Below the pieces are notes generated by a model. The model worked only from the letters and a program-made list of their open reading frames with translations, searched no databases and had not been told where the DNA came from. A stretch of 55,318 nucleotides of DNA from Legionella genomosp. 1. Lineage in GTDB: Bacteria > Pseudomonadota > Gammaproteobacteria > Legionellales > Legionellaceae. The position numbers and the translations under genes are program-made. The stretch lies in contig CAMCUM010000016.1 of the NCBI GenBank assembly GCA_945878975.1, positions 1 to 55,318 on the forward strand, written 5' to 3'. The stretch's first letter is position 1; every line of letters begins with the position of its first letter. Positions 44,761 through 52,965 of the stretch are shown here, in pieces.

Positions 44761-44913
44761 GCGATACTCCTATACGAAAAACAGGCCATCATACAGGATT
44801 GACTGATAAAAATAAAACCAACACTCGACAAACCTAAGCGCATTCAGCACACCCTGCTTCCATAAAAAAATAAAATCACCTAAAATCAACACACCATCAA
44901 AAGCGAGCCAATC

Positions 44914-45666
44914 ATGACCTCCACGCTAGAAAAAAAATGGGATCTGATCGAGAAAGCATTACCCAACGAGCCTATCCCCCTAGAAAAAATATTCTCAGTA
45001 CTTGACTTAACGCGCTTAGACGAGCAGGCAAGTTCAGAAGATCTTGAACACCTGGCCAAAACCGCGCACCGAGAACATGTCGCCGCAATCTGTGTCTTTC
45101 CACAACATTTACAATATATTCCCAAATTAGACAGCATACAACGCGCCACGGTGGTCAATTTTCCCGGTGGGAACCAAGTTCATCAGAAAGTATTACAAGA
45201 CATAGAACATGCGATCATACAGCAACAAGCTGATGAAATCGACTATGTCTTTGCTTATCCTGCATACCTGCACGGTCAGCAAGCAGAAGCATTGGCTTGG
45301 TGTCACGAAGCTTACCAACTCTGCCAAACCCATGGACGATTATTGAAAGTAATTTTAGAAACAGGCGCGATTCCCACACCAACCATGGTCTATCAACTCA
45401 GCACTGACGTCATCCATGCCGGTTGTGATATGCTAAAAACCTCTACTGGCAAGATAGCCGTAGGTGCCACCCTTCCAGCCGTATTCGCCATGCTAACCGC
45501 CATCCAAGATCACAAACCAAGTTGCGGTATAAAATGTTCCGGAGGCATCAAAACCGTAGCACAAGCCTCGCGTTTTATTCATTTAGCTGAACAGGTTTTG
45601 GATAAAAAAGTTGACAAATCATGGTTTCGAATTGGAGCAAGTACGCTAAAATCTGTTGAAAATTAG
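44914..45666 (+). CDS. deoC: Deoxyribose-phosphate aldolase
   Basis: Splits 2-deoxyribose-5-phosphate to acetaldehyde and glyceraldehyde-3-phosphate for use of nucleosides. 250 aa; the TIM-barrel has DLTRLDEQASSEDLEHLA, CVFPQHLQ, the Schiff-base Lys in MLKTSTGK near 178 and KCSGGIKT near 210 with the second catalytic Lys. All key residues are present. Its TAG stop is followed by GACGTGTTGTTATTGA, like the ends of the repeat family described here. There are no deoA/deoB/deoD neighbours. Confidence 0.95.
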   Translation: MTSTLEKKWDLIEKALPNEPIPLEKIFSVLDLTRLDEQASSEDLEHLAKTAHREHVAAICVFPQHLQYIPKLDSIQRATVVNFPGGNQVHQKVLQDIEHAIIQQQADEIDYVFAYPAYLHGQQAEALAWCHEAYQLCQTHGRLLKVILETGAIPTPTMVYQLSTDVIHAGCDMLKTSTGKIAVGATLPAVFAMLTAIQDHKPSCGIKCSGGIKTVAQASRFIHLAEQVLDKKVDKSWFRIGASTLKSVEN

Positions 45667-45750
45667 GACGTGTTGTTATTGATATCAATAAGCATTTAAA
45701 TGATGATTCCAAACCCCGGGTGACACCGCGTTTCACCCGGGCTACCAGAC
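45664..45750. repeat. Degenerate TAG..TGTTG repeat end plus CCCGGGTGA palindrome
   Basis: TAGGACGTGTTGTTATTGA begins at the deoC stop codon. Further on, CCCCGGGTGACACCGCG and TTTCACCCGGGCTACC form a palindrome (45711-45745) related to the one at 3383. It probably separates deoC from the convergent membrane gene. Confidence 0.5.
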
Positions 45751-45753
45751 TAT

Positions 45754-46344
45754 CTAGAGTCTGGTACTGTCTAACCATCCTGCTGCTTCCTCATCATCAT
45801 CTGAGTGATATGAGTTATGAGTTCCGGATCCACCGTTTATTAGTTCGATTTTTTGAAACATGCTGCCCCCACTAACACGAACTGAGCTCGAAACTTGATT
45901 TTCAAGCCGCTCTTGAGAGTTCTTATATTTCTGATAATAATCCACCGAAAACACCAATGCCAAACCAAAAACAAGACTCGCGCCCCCAACAACCAACATA
46001 GGGGTTAATGCCAAGCCCCACCCTAAGATCGCATTTAAAATCAATGCACCGACCACAGGTGATGCAGGGAGGTGAGCGGCTAATAGTATCAGTTCAAAAA
46101 GATCCCTATTAAATCCCGCCTTATTGAGTCCATATGCTAAGAGTCTAGCAGGAAAATAAGTAGCAAAACTACCTACCAAGGTCGCAACTAAGAAAGCAGC
46201 ATAAGAAGCAAGCGTCGCTGTCACTGCCACCTTAAAAAGCGCCCCAGTTGCAGCAAGTGCCGCATACCCAAAATGACTGCACAGTAAATTTCCCACTTGC
46301 GACAATACCAAAACGTCTTGTTGGTGCTCCCAATCAATTGCCAT
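45754..46344 (-). CDS. Four-helix membrane protein, paralog of 48397-48984
   Basis: 196 aa from the ATG at 46344 (GGAGG five bases upstream). Four hydrophobic segments between 25 and 150 (HFGYAALAATGALFKVAVTATLASYAAFL, then ASPVVGALILNAILGWGLALTPML), followed by a polar tail with RVSGGSMFQKI. It shares NHFGYA/SHFGYA, FKVA.ATLASYAAFL, SPVVGAL..NA.LG.GLALTPMLV and VSGGS with 48397-48984, about 40% by eye. No family recognised. Confidence 0.65.
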   Translation of the reverse strand: MAIDWEHQQDVLVLSQVGNLLCSHFGYAALAATGALFKVAVTATLASYAAFLVATLVGSFATYFPARLLAYGLNKAGFNRDLFELILLAAHLPASPVVGALILNAILGWGLALTPMLVVGGASLVFGLALVFSVDYYQKYKNSQERLENQVSSSVRVSGGSMFQKIELINGGSGTHNSYHSDDDEEAAGWLDSTRL

Positions 46345-46509
46345 AAACACCTCCAGTCAAATTATCTTTCATTACTTGTCAACAAACCCTTGTACAAAAT
46401 GGCTAAAATCCAGCTTTAAAAGAAAAGAATATTGTACATGCATTTCGCACATAGTCAATATTTGGGCTTTTTTATTTTTATAAGGTACAGTTTCGTGGCA
46501 CGAACGCGC

Positions 46510-46722
46510 TTATAGAGTGTTTTCATCCAATGGTACAATCAACCACAGCAAGACATAAACCAATACTGCACTCCCGCCAAACAAAAGAAACAACACAAAC
46601 ACAAGCCGAATCCATGTTGGATCGCAGTCCAAATACTCGGCAATCCCGCCGCACACACCTGCGATCATGCTATTTTTACTCGAACGATACAATTTCTTAT
46701 AAGACGTTTTTTGTTGCTTCAT
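46510..46722 (-). CDS. PspC-domain membrane protein
   Basis: 70 aa from ATG 46722, GGAG upstream. The PspC domain begins KKLYRSSKNSMIAGVCGGIAEY, then DPTWIRLVFVLF and a second hydrophobic part VLVYVLLWLIVP. PspC proteins participate in envelope-stress sensing in enterobacteria (phage-shock response); a stand-alone short PspC is common. No pspA or pspF nearby. Confidence 0.9.
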   Translation of the reverse strand: MKQQKTSYKKLYRSSKNSMIAGVCGGIAEYLDCDPTWIRLVFVLFLLFGGSAVLVYVLLWLIVPLDENTL

Positions 46723-46825
46723 CCTATTTCTCCTATCCCCAAAAGACATGAAATTATAGATCATCGAAGGAAATTGCAATAATTGATACATTAGCTATGA
46801 CTTTGCGTCATAATCTAACCAAGAA

Positions 46826-46911
46826 GTATCCTGGATGGAGCGCAGCGAAATCCGGAAAATCGCTAATCGCTGACAGGGATCCCGGATTTCGCTACGCTCC
46901 ATCCAGGCTAC
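46826..46911. repeat. Palindromic repeat, GTAGCC..GGATGGAGCG family, copy 4
   Basis: Arms GTATCCTGGATGGAGCGCAG and CTACGCTCCATCCAGGCTAC with an intervening AAATCCGG..CCGGATTT. It is a variant of the GTAGCCTTGATG family. Confidence 0.8.
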
Positions 46912-47123
46912 GGTTCTTAACGCTTTGAAAATCATCATTTTTTTGTGTTAAAAATGTCTCATAGGATACCATCTTACCTTCATCGATGCCATGCTCTGGC
47001 AATGTCCCCTCATCCGCCATTCGGAAAAGGTGCCCGAAGGAGAATGAGGGGCAATTCATTCCCCGACAAACGCTATAGACGCATCGCTACTAGGGCATCT
47101 TTGCTTGTCATACCTGGAATGCT
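46912..47123. other. Gene-free stretch with a CCCCTCAT/GAATGAGGGG repeat
   Basis: Between PspC (ends upstream at 46722) and the insertion sequence there is the palindrome above and a CCCCTCATCCGCCATTCGG... GGAGAATGAGGGG repeat (about 47005-47053). A 70-codon frame here reads through repeats only and I do not regard it as a gene. Confidence 0.6.
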
Positions 47124-47180
47124 CCCCTCAATAACCGGACCATCTAGTCATAACTAAGAACTAGTAAAAAGACTAGGAGT

Positions 47181-47585
47181 ATGACTATGATCAACGCGAC
47201 AGAAATAACTGAAATAATCCACTCGACGCAAAAACGGAAGAGATGGACAGCCTTTGAAAAACAACAGATTGTGAATGAAACGTACCACCCTGGGGTATCG
47301 GTATCTTTTATTGCAAGAAGACATGGATTATCACCTAGTCAGTTATTTCAATGGAGAAAATTGATGGAGACTGGGGGTTTAATTGCTATGAAAAACGAAG
47401 AAAAAGTGGTTCCAATTAGTCGAGTAAAAGAGCTAGAGCAAAGGATTCGTCAGCTTGAAAGAGCGTTGGGACGTCAAACATTAGATAATGAAATCCTAAA
47501 GGAAGCCGTTAAGATTGGAAGGGAAAAAAAACTAATATCGCGACAACCATTGCCCGGACTGGACGATATAGAATCAGAGCTATAA
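47181..47585 (+). CDS. IS2-group transposase OrfA
   Basis: 134 aa; N-terminal helix-turn-helix (KRWTAFEKQQIVNETYHPG, FIARRHGLSPSQLFQWRK) and a Leu-rich coiled coil (ELEQRIRQLERALGRQTL..EILKEAV). It resembles InsC of IS2. A run of eight A at 47524-47531 within GREKK is the likely slippery site for a -1 frameshift into orfB. Confidence 0.9.
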   Translation: MTMINATEITEIIHSTQKRKRWTAFEKQQIVNETYHPGVSVSFIARRHGLSPSQLFQWRKLMETGGLIAMKNEEKVVPISRVKELEQRIRQLERALGRQTLDNEILKEAVKIGREKKLISRQPLPGLDDIESEL

Positions 47586-47593
47586 GTAGAGCT

Positions 47594-48400
47594 TTGGAAA
47601 TATCTCGTTCAAATTTAATGGAGCAATTAATAATGAAAAAGCCTACACAAAAATCGATACTATCAGATGAAGAGTCGTCATTAATTACAGAAATAAAAGC
47701 AATTATTGATGAACGCCCAACTTATGGGTATCGACGAGTACAAGCTATTTTGAATCAACAAAGGAAAGTAAAAAATCTGACGCCGATTAACCATAAACGA
47801 GTTTATCGGCTGATGGGTGTACATGACATGTTGTTGCCTAAATATGGGCGAGTAAAATTAAGTCGCACCCATACAGGTAAGGTGATGACGCTGAAGAGCA
47901 ATCTGCGTTGGTGCTCCGATGGATTCAGTATTTTGTGTGATAATGGGGACCAAGTATACGTTGCTTTCAGCTTAGATACTTGTGACCGTGAAGTCATGCG
48001 ATACATTGCTTCGACAAGAGGCATTGATGGACAGATGATTCGAGATTTAATGCTTGAGACAGTGGAGTATCGTTTTCAGACTCAAACAACACCTCACTCC
48101 GTTCAGTGGCTAACTGACAATGGTCCTGGCTATGTGGCTCATGAAACTGTGCGTTTTGGTCGTCAATTAGGCCTTGCTATATGCACGACACCACCCTATA
48201 GCCCAGAAAGTAATGGTATGGCTGAAGCTTTTGTAAAAACGTTTAAAAGAGATTACGTTTGGGTCTCTAATACATGCGATGCTTTGTTTGTTTTGAAACA
48301 GTTACCAACTTGGTTTAATAGCTATAATGAGACAGCTCCTCACAAAGCCCTCAAGATGCTTTCACCAAGGCAGTTTATTAGATTACAATCGGCTGGCTAG
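47594..48400 (+). CDS. IS2-group transposase OrfB (DDE)
   Basis: 268 aa as listed; the same frame opens upstream at the slippery run and reads TNIATTIARTG and RAISRALEISR, so it is made as an OrfAB fusion. HTH_21 region ERPTYGYRRVQAIL; catalytic DDE residues lie in W(C)SDGFSI, WLTDNGPGY and SPESNGMAEAFVKTFKRDY. Resembles InsD of IS2. Stop codon is inside the right inverted repeat. Confidence 0.92.
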   Translation: MEISRSNLMEQLIMKKPTQKSILSDEESSLITEIKAIIDERPTYGYRRVQAILNQQRKVKNLTPINHKRVYRLMGVHDMLLPKYGRVKLSRTHTGKVMTLKSNLRWCSDGFSILCDNGDQVYVAFSLDTCDREVMRYIASTRGIDGQMIRDLMLETVEYRFQTQTTPHSVQWLTDNGPGYVAHETVRFGRQLGLAICTTPPYSPESNGMAEAFVKTFKRDYVWVSNTCDALFVLKQLPTWFNSYNETAPHKALKMLSPRQFIRLQSAG

Positions 48401-48984
48401 TGGTCTGGTTTGATAGGGGCAATTCCAATACCAAGACCTCTGCTATCACTGTACTTATCAATAGCTCCCTCAAATGCATCCTTAGCACGGGCGCTGCTAT
48501 AAATACCGCCTCCTGAAACCCGAGTTTTTTTCTTATCGGCTTGTTCGTTATAATACTGAAATCCAAAAAATCCTACCCCCATAGCCAAACTAACGCCCCC
48601 CATCACTAACATAGGTGCCAAAGCCAAACCCAATCCTAAGGTTGCATTAACAACCAAGGCACCCACCACAGGCGAGAGTGCCATAGTGGTCAAAAAAGCA
48701 GCCATTTTGCTGTAGAATTCATCCACTTTAAAATAATCTAGCCCCTTTCTGAGCATGATGGTCGCAAAATAAGTCAACAACCCTCCCACAAGCAATGCGC
48801 TTAAAAAAGCGGCATAAGAAGCAACTGTGGCTGCAATAGCAACCTTAAAAAAATAACCACTCGCTACGAGACCTGCATACCCAAAATGATTAGCCAATAG
48901 ACTAGCCACTTCTGTAAATATAAAGAATTGTTTTTCTTTTTGTTTCTCTTGGGCTATAAGATATTTTTGCTGTGTTCTCTGCAT
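48397..48984 (-). CDS. Four-helix membrane protein, paralog of 45754-46344
   Basis: 195 aa from ATG 48984 (GGAG eight bases before). Starts MQRTQQKYLIAQEK; helices include FKVAIAATVASYAAFLSALL and NATLGLGLALAPMLVMGG, and the tail has RVSGGGIYSS. Its last codons GIAPIKPDH and TAG (48397-48399) are encoded by the right terminus of the IS, so the original C-terminus was probably replaced by insertion. The paralog lies about 2 kb to the left on the same strand. Confidence 0.65.
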   Translation of the reverse strand: MQRTQQKYLIAQEKQKEKQFFIFTEVASLLANHFGYAGLVASGYFFKVAIAATVASYAAFLSALLVGGLLTYFATIMLRKGLDYFKVDEFYSKMAAFLTTMALSPVVGALVVNATLGLGLALAPMLVMGGVSLAMGVGFFGFQYYNEQADKKKTRVSGGGIYSSARAKDAFEGAIDKYSDSRGLGIGIAPIKPDH

Positions 48985-49207
48985 GATGTCTGCTCCAATT
49001 AAAATAATACAAATTTCGAGCATTATACGCTCCATTAGGAAAACAACAACAATTATATCAAGAAAAGTTGAAATATTGACTATTGCCTACTACTATTGTA
49101 TGTAATATATACTAAAAAGAGATTGGTAATGAGCAATATTCAGAGAGAGATTCTGCAGGTACAGTGTGCAACGGCTACCAGAAGCCATCACCATAAAGGA
49201 TAACAAC

Positions 49208-50377
49208 ATGCATAACAAACTATGTATCATCATTAACAGTGCGTATCCTACGAGCGGTTTTAGTACTAAGGATGACCGGGAAAGGACGGCATGGGCCGAC
49301 GAAGTAGCAATCGATTTACGCACGATTAAAACAACGCTTAACGACCATGAGCATATTGAGATCGATATTCCTGTCATTGCCAATATCCAATCCATGACAA
49401 GAATAGTTGAAGAGGCTCTGAAAACCATTACTCACTCTTACCACACATGCCATATTGTGATCAATTCGCATGGTGCCAGCGGACATAATGATCTAAAAGA
49501 TGACGTCATACGAATGATAGCACGTGACATGTCTGAAAAAAATATTCAGATAACACAGATTAGTGCCTTAATCTGCAATGGCATGTCCGCGCTATTAGCC
49601 AAGGAAGCACGCGAACAGACAAGCATGCGCTCAGTGCACAGCAGCCCGGCGCGTGGGAAAAAAGCAAGTATGGAGATTTTACAGGAAAAACTAAATGCTA
49701 CTATCACACAGACAGAACAACATTTCCAAATCCGTGGCTTTTATAAAGCTTATAGTGCAACAAAAGATCAAGACGAAGTGAGCGCTATTCTCAAAGGGAC
49801 TGGAGGTATAACGCTTGAAGTCCGCACACCAGTCTTCAATGAGCCGAATCCAGAACAGCATGCACAAAAAATACTCGATAGCATCGCTGTAATACGAAGT
49901 GTCTCTGACCGTGTTTTTCCACCTGATTATAATGCCGCATCAAACATACTCGGAGAAGTCATAGCAGGCATGCAGAAAAACGTGAGCGATGCTCTCGATG
50001 GCAAACAACCTCTTGCGCCTGAAAATATCCCTTTATTAGAAGCGATAAAAAAATATCAAACCGACCGCCACGCGGCAGAACCAACAAATGCTCGAAGTTT
50101 CAATACCATCTACACCCAATGGCTAAAAGAAAAAAAAATAAGATCACCAGAACGGATTCAAATGCTTGAGCAACACGCAGGCGTAATATCATGTATCGCA
50201 GCTACCCGCTCTTCAAGAGCACTTCTTAAAGCTTTTAGTACTGATGACGAACCATTAACTGACAGTGAGCTTGGAAGTGTTCAAACAACTTCCAGTCCTG
50301 TTACAACAAGCCCAACCACTTCTGAAGATTCAAGTGAGGGTGAAGACAATGCGAGTCATTTAGGAAAAAACTCATAG
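49208..50377 (+). CDS. Caspase-fold-like cysteine peptidase candidate (pair B, copy 1)
   Basis: 389 aa from ATG 49208, with AAAGGA seven bases upstream; a start at 49166 lacks this. LCIIINSAYP is the first strand; then CHIVINSHGASGHNDLKDD with candidate His88-Gly89 and ITQISALICNGMSALLA with Cys123. FQIRGFYKAYS near 185 corresponds to SGFRGYYS of pair A. A Ser/Thr/Glu-rich tail (SSPVTTSPTTSEDSSEGED) ends the protein, suggestive of a type IV secretion signal. It is about 40% similar to its convergent neighbour by eye. The TAG stop is formed by a repeat terminus. Catalysis is inferred only. Confidence 0.62.
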   Translation: MHNKLCIIINSAYPTSGFSTKDDRERTAWADEVAIDLRTIKTTLNDHEHIEIDIPVIANIQSMTRIVEEALKTITHSYHTCHIVINSHGASGHNDLKDDVIRMIARDMSEKNIQITQISALICNGMSALLAKEAREQTSMRSVHSSPARGKKASMEILQEKLNATITQTEQHFQIRGFYKAYSATKDQDEVSAILKGTGGITLEVRTPVFNEPNPEQHAQKILDSIAVIRSVSDRVFPPDYNAASNILGEVIAGMQKNVSDALDGKQPLAPENIPLLEAIKKYQTDRHAAEPTNARSFNTIYTQWLKEKKIRSPERIQMLEQHAGVISCIAATRSSRALLKAFSTDDEPLTDSELGSVQTTSSPVTTSPTTSEDSSEGEDNASHLGKNS

Positions 50378-50488
50378 GGGCTGTTGACACGCCCTCTCCC
50401 CAACCCTCGAAAAACATGATCATACTACTCAAACTCCTAGCGCGGGAGAGGGGGCAGATCGAAGTAAATTAAAAAAATTGTGCTCAGA

Positions 50489-51601
50489 TTATTTGCTCGA
50501 AGTTTTAGATTTCAATTCTGGAGAAAGAGCACCTTCTGGTTCTACTTCAGTAGACAAAGTGAATAAAGCGTTCTTAATGTATGGCGATGCTCGCTTTGAT
50601 TCTTCTTTCTGTTCTTGAGAATTTGAAAGTTCAGCATAGATTCTTGCATGGTCACTGAGTACTTGCAGCCGTTCAGAAGAGTATAATTTTTTTTCTTTTA
50701 ACCATTTTGTATATATTCCTGTGAAATTTCGACCATCTAATGGCACAGTGATGCTCAAATCACGATGATACGTTGTTACAGCAATCAATAAAGGTTCATT
50801 TTCAGGTGAAAGCGGTTGTTCACCATTGAGATAATCCAATACGTTTTTTTTCATACTTGCTAATACTAATCCAAGCGCGTTCGTTGCAGCCCGATAAGCT
50901 TCATGTTCTTGCGGATGCTCTAATGCACGATAGTGTTGTACCACAGAAATACTATTCGATATTTGGTTTACATAGGATTCAGACAGCGGCGGCGTAAAAG
51001 CGGTCGTACTAACAGCTAGAACGATGCCTCCCTCCCCTCTCAGAACGTCGATCACTTCAGAACGAGCTTCCTCAGGTGAATATTCGCAGGCAAATCCACG
51101 GATATTGAAATGTTGCGCTCTTTGAGTATCCATACCATTTAAGATATTTTGCAACACATTCATACTAGCGGCTCTCAAACTTATCTTCGCAGGGACCGGT
51201 CGCGAACGCATTGCATATTTTTTACTTGCTTCTTCGAAGGATTGTGGCAACATGCCAGCGCAGAGTAGTGCGCTAAGCTGCGTTATAGCAATATTTCTTT
51301 CAGACAAATGTTTCACTACCATTTGCACAATGTCATGCCGCAAATCGCTTTTCCCAGCGATGCCATGCGTATTGAGCACGATATGACAAGTGGCGTAACC
51401 AGAATGAACCCTAGAAAGTGCGGTCTGAACCAATTTCCGAGCAGAAATCAATCCGGCAACCACAGGGATAGTCATTTCAACAAAGTGATGATCGGCGAGC
51501 GTTTCTTTGATCGTATTCAAATCACGTTGCACTTCCTCATTAAACTCTTGATTACTATCAGGATATTTGCTACTGAGTATAATAGATAATTTGTCTTGCA
51601 T
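50489..51601 (-). CDS. Caspase-fold-like cysteine peptidase candidate (pair B, copy 2)
   Basis: 370 aa, convergent with the gene before. LSIILSSKYP, then CHIVLNTHGIAGKSDLRHD with His79-Gly80 and ITQLSALLCAGMLPQ with Cys114. FNIRGFACEYS near 175, IKETLADHHFVEMTIPVVAG and NFTGIYTKWLKEKKLYSSERLQ are shared closely with copy 1 (IKTTLNDHEHIEIDIPVIA; FNTIYTQWLKEKKIRSPERIQ). Tail SPELKSKTSSK is Ser/Lys-rich. No signal peptide. Likely a tandem-inverted duplication. Function as a host-directed protease effector is inference. Confidence 0.62.
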   Translation of the reverse strand: MQDKLSIILSSKYPDSNQEFNEEVQRDLNTIKETLADHHFVEMTIPVVAGLISARKLVQTALSRVHSGYATCHIVLNTHGIAGKSDLRHDIVQMVVKHLSERNIAITQLSALLCAGMLPQSFEEASKKYAMRSRPVPAKISLRAASMNVLQNILNGMDTQRAQHFNIRGFACEYSPEEARSEVIDVLRGEGGIVLAVSTTAFTPPLSESYVNQISNSISVVQHYRALEHPQEHEAYRAATNALGLVLASMKKNVLDYLNGEQPLSPENEPLLIAVTTYHRDLSITVPLDGRNFTGIYTKWLKEKKLYSSERLQVLSDHARIYAELSNSQEQKEESKRASPYIKNALFTLSTEVEPEGALSPELKSKTSSK

Positions 51602-51853
51602 AATTTATCGTTCTCACAACATTCATTTATTTACAATATCATGTGATCTTATGTGAAAAAAGTCTTAGATTATCACATTTTAATTTTTTGCGAATTATAC
51701 CAAAAAAAAGATCATTAGTCACGAAATTTATCAATTCCGACAAATAATTATACTAAATTTTACGGCTTTTCTCTACCCCCACCCAGCTCAAACCAACGTC
51801 AGGTCCCTGAACACCAAATCCAAGAGTGGCCCTATTCACGTCATAGTAAAAAA

Positions 51854-52474
51854 TCAATCGTTTCTGTTGCAGCTCATGCCCCAGCAAGCGCCGACACAAC
51901 TAGCTAATGCACTCATAAAAAACAACATAAACACACCAAGCGCCCCCCAAGCCAAATTACTGGTTGATGCGGTCATTTTAATCGTTTTTTGATGGGTATC
52001 TATTGTTAATGGTGCCGTCTTGAATATGAATGTTGCAAGCGAATGAGCTTTATCATCAGGAACAGTAAGAGTAGAACGTGTGATCGTGTTGGTATAAGAC
52101 GTAACATATGAGCTTACCTGAGCCCCAACCACTGCGCTTAAGAGAAGCGCGACACTCCATGTGGTAAAACCATAAACAATACCAAGGTTTCGTTGTGGGC
52201 AATAAAAGCGACTAAGATAACCTGCTGCATACCCAGCAGCCAACATAGACACAATCAACCCAATCATAATACCAAATATTCCCCCAACTGCTAAAATAAT
52301 GACATCATCGCTACCCACAATAAAAGCACTTAACCCGATGGCAATACCGAAGAGATTCAACAGAAAGCTTAAGCCCATCCCTACAATAGCGCCTATAAAA
52401 ATAGCTGTCCAAGAAATCCTCTTAAAAGGATGAAGATTACAATAATGCGGTCCGTGAATCGTTTCATTTTTCAT
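51854..52474 (-). CDS. Four-helix inner-membrane protein of unknown function
   Basis: 206 aa; helices near 23-50 (FIGAIVGMGLSFLLNLFGIAIG), 57-85 (GGIFGIMIGLIVSMLAAGYAAG), 97-125 and 172-200 (ALGVFMLFFMSALASCVGA) with many small residues in GxxxG patterns. Loop 110-165 is periplasmic and Thr-rich. No family recognised. AAGGAAAATC lies upstream. The 25-aa membrane peptide at 52520 precedes it on the same strand and may be co-transcribed. Confidence 0.65.
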   Translation of the reverse strand: MKNETIHGPHYCNLHPFKRISWTAIFIGAIVGMGLSFLLNLFGIAIGLSAFIVGSDDVIILAVGGIFGIMIGLIVSMLAAGYAAGYLSRFYCPQRNLGIVYGFTTWSVALLLSAVVGAQVSSYVTSYTNTITRSTLTVPDDKAHSLATFIFKTAPLTIDTHQKTIKMTASTSNLAWGALGVFMLFFMSALASCVGACWGMSCNRND

Positions 52475-52519
52475 TATGATTTTCCTTGTCGTACGTTGTT
52501 GAAGTCCCTATATTTATGA

Positions 52520-52597
52520 CTAAAAATGAGATACCAGCCAAATTATCACCAACAAACTTATTGGGACACCTAACAGCCAACCAATGATATAACGCAT
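52520..52597 (-). CDS. 25-residue membrane peptide
   Basis: The ATG at 52597 has a strong AAAGGAG six bases upstream. The peptide begins MRYIIGWLLGVPISL and ends VSHF, a single hydrophobic helix with little else. It lies 46 bases upstream of the 51854-52474 membrane gene, same strand. The ribosome-binding site and composition argue that it is translated; a regulator of a membrane complex or a toxin of a type I pair would be possible but no antisense RNA was seen. Confidence 0.6.
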   Translation of the reverse strand: MRYIIGWLLGVPISLLVIIWLVSHF

Positions 52598-52650
52598 TTT
52601 TATCTCCTTTGTATTGCTTCTTTTAATGTAATTGCTCGCCTCACCTCCCA

Positions 52651-52735
52651 GCCAACGTCCCGTGGCTTGTCCACGGGATCCAGCGATGATGCCAAATTCC
52701 TGGATCCGGCGCATAAAGCGCGGGACTTCGGCAAA
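52651..52735. repeat. CGTCCCG..TTGTCC type repeat
   Basis: CAACGTCCCGTGGCTTGTCC and GGATCCGGCGCATAAAGCGC..GGGACTTC resemble the core of the 11417-11574 element but are diverged. It lies upstream of the small membrane peptide. Confidence 0.6.
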
Positions 52736-52965
52736 AGGGATGAGTCGTTACCTTTTAATCTCAAATTAAGTGTAGGACATTACATTTAAATGCGTATTTT
52801 ATTTACCATAATAGAACCAAGGTTTGCCTTAAATCAGCAGATGATCCACGTAGCCCGCAAGCATAAAAACTCACAATAAGACTTGCTATTACTCGCTTTT
52901 AATTGCAGCATAGGTACCCTAAAATCTCTAAAACTCATTCGTAAGCGGTATCCATCGAGAAAACA
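52736..52965. other. Intergenic stretch before the S1 protein gene
   Basis: AT-rich with no open frame. No promoter close to consensus is obvious; GTAAGCGGTATCC and a moderate AT-rich region precede the ATG at 52966. Nothing else was recognised. Confidence 0.5.

Larger units (their letters stand above)
47124..48419 (+). mobile_element. IS2-group insertion sequence (IS3 family)
   Basis: Imperfect inverted ends: CCCCTCAATAACCGGACCAT (from 47124) and, in reverse complement, CCCCTATCAAACCAGACCAC (to 48419), both continuing into CTAG. Contains orfA and orfB in the +1/-1 arrangement. No clear 5-bp target duplication is visible. The DDE residues are kept, so the transposase may be active. Its right terminus overlaps the end of the 48397-48984 gene. 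Confidence 0.85.

Noticed and set aside
46945-47157. 70-codon rightward ORF before the insertion sequence
   Set aside because: Encodes a repeat (CCCCTCAT..) and the IS left end; composition is not protein-like.
45754-48984. Composite transposon made of the two paralogous membrane genes and the IS
   Set aside because: The paralogs are in the same orientation and diverged, and only one IS copy is present.
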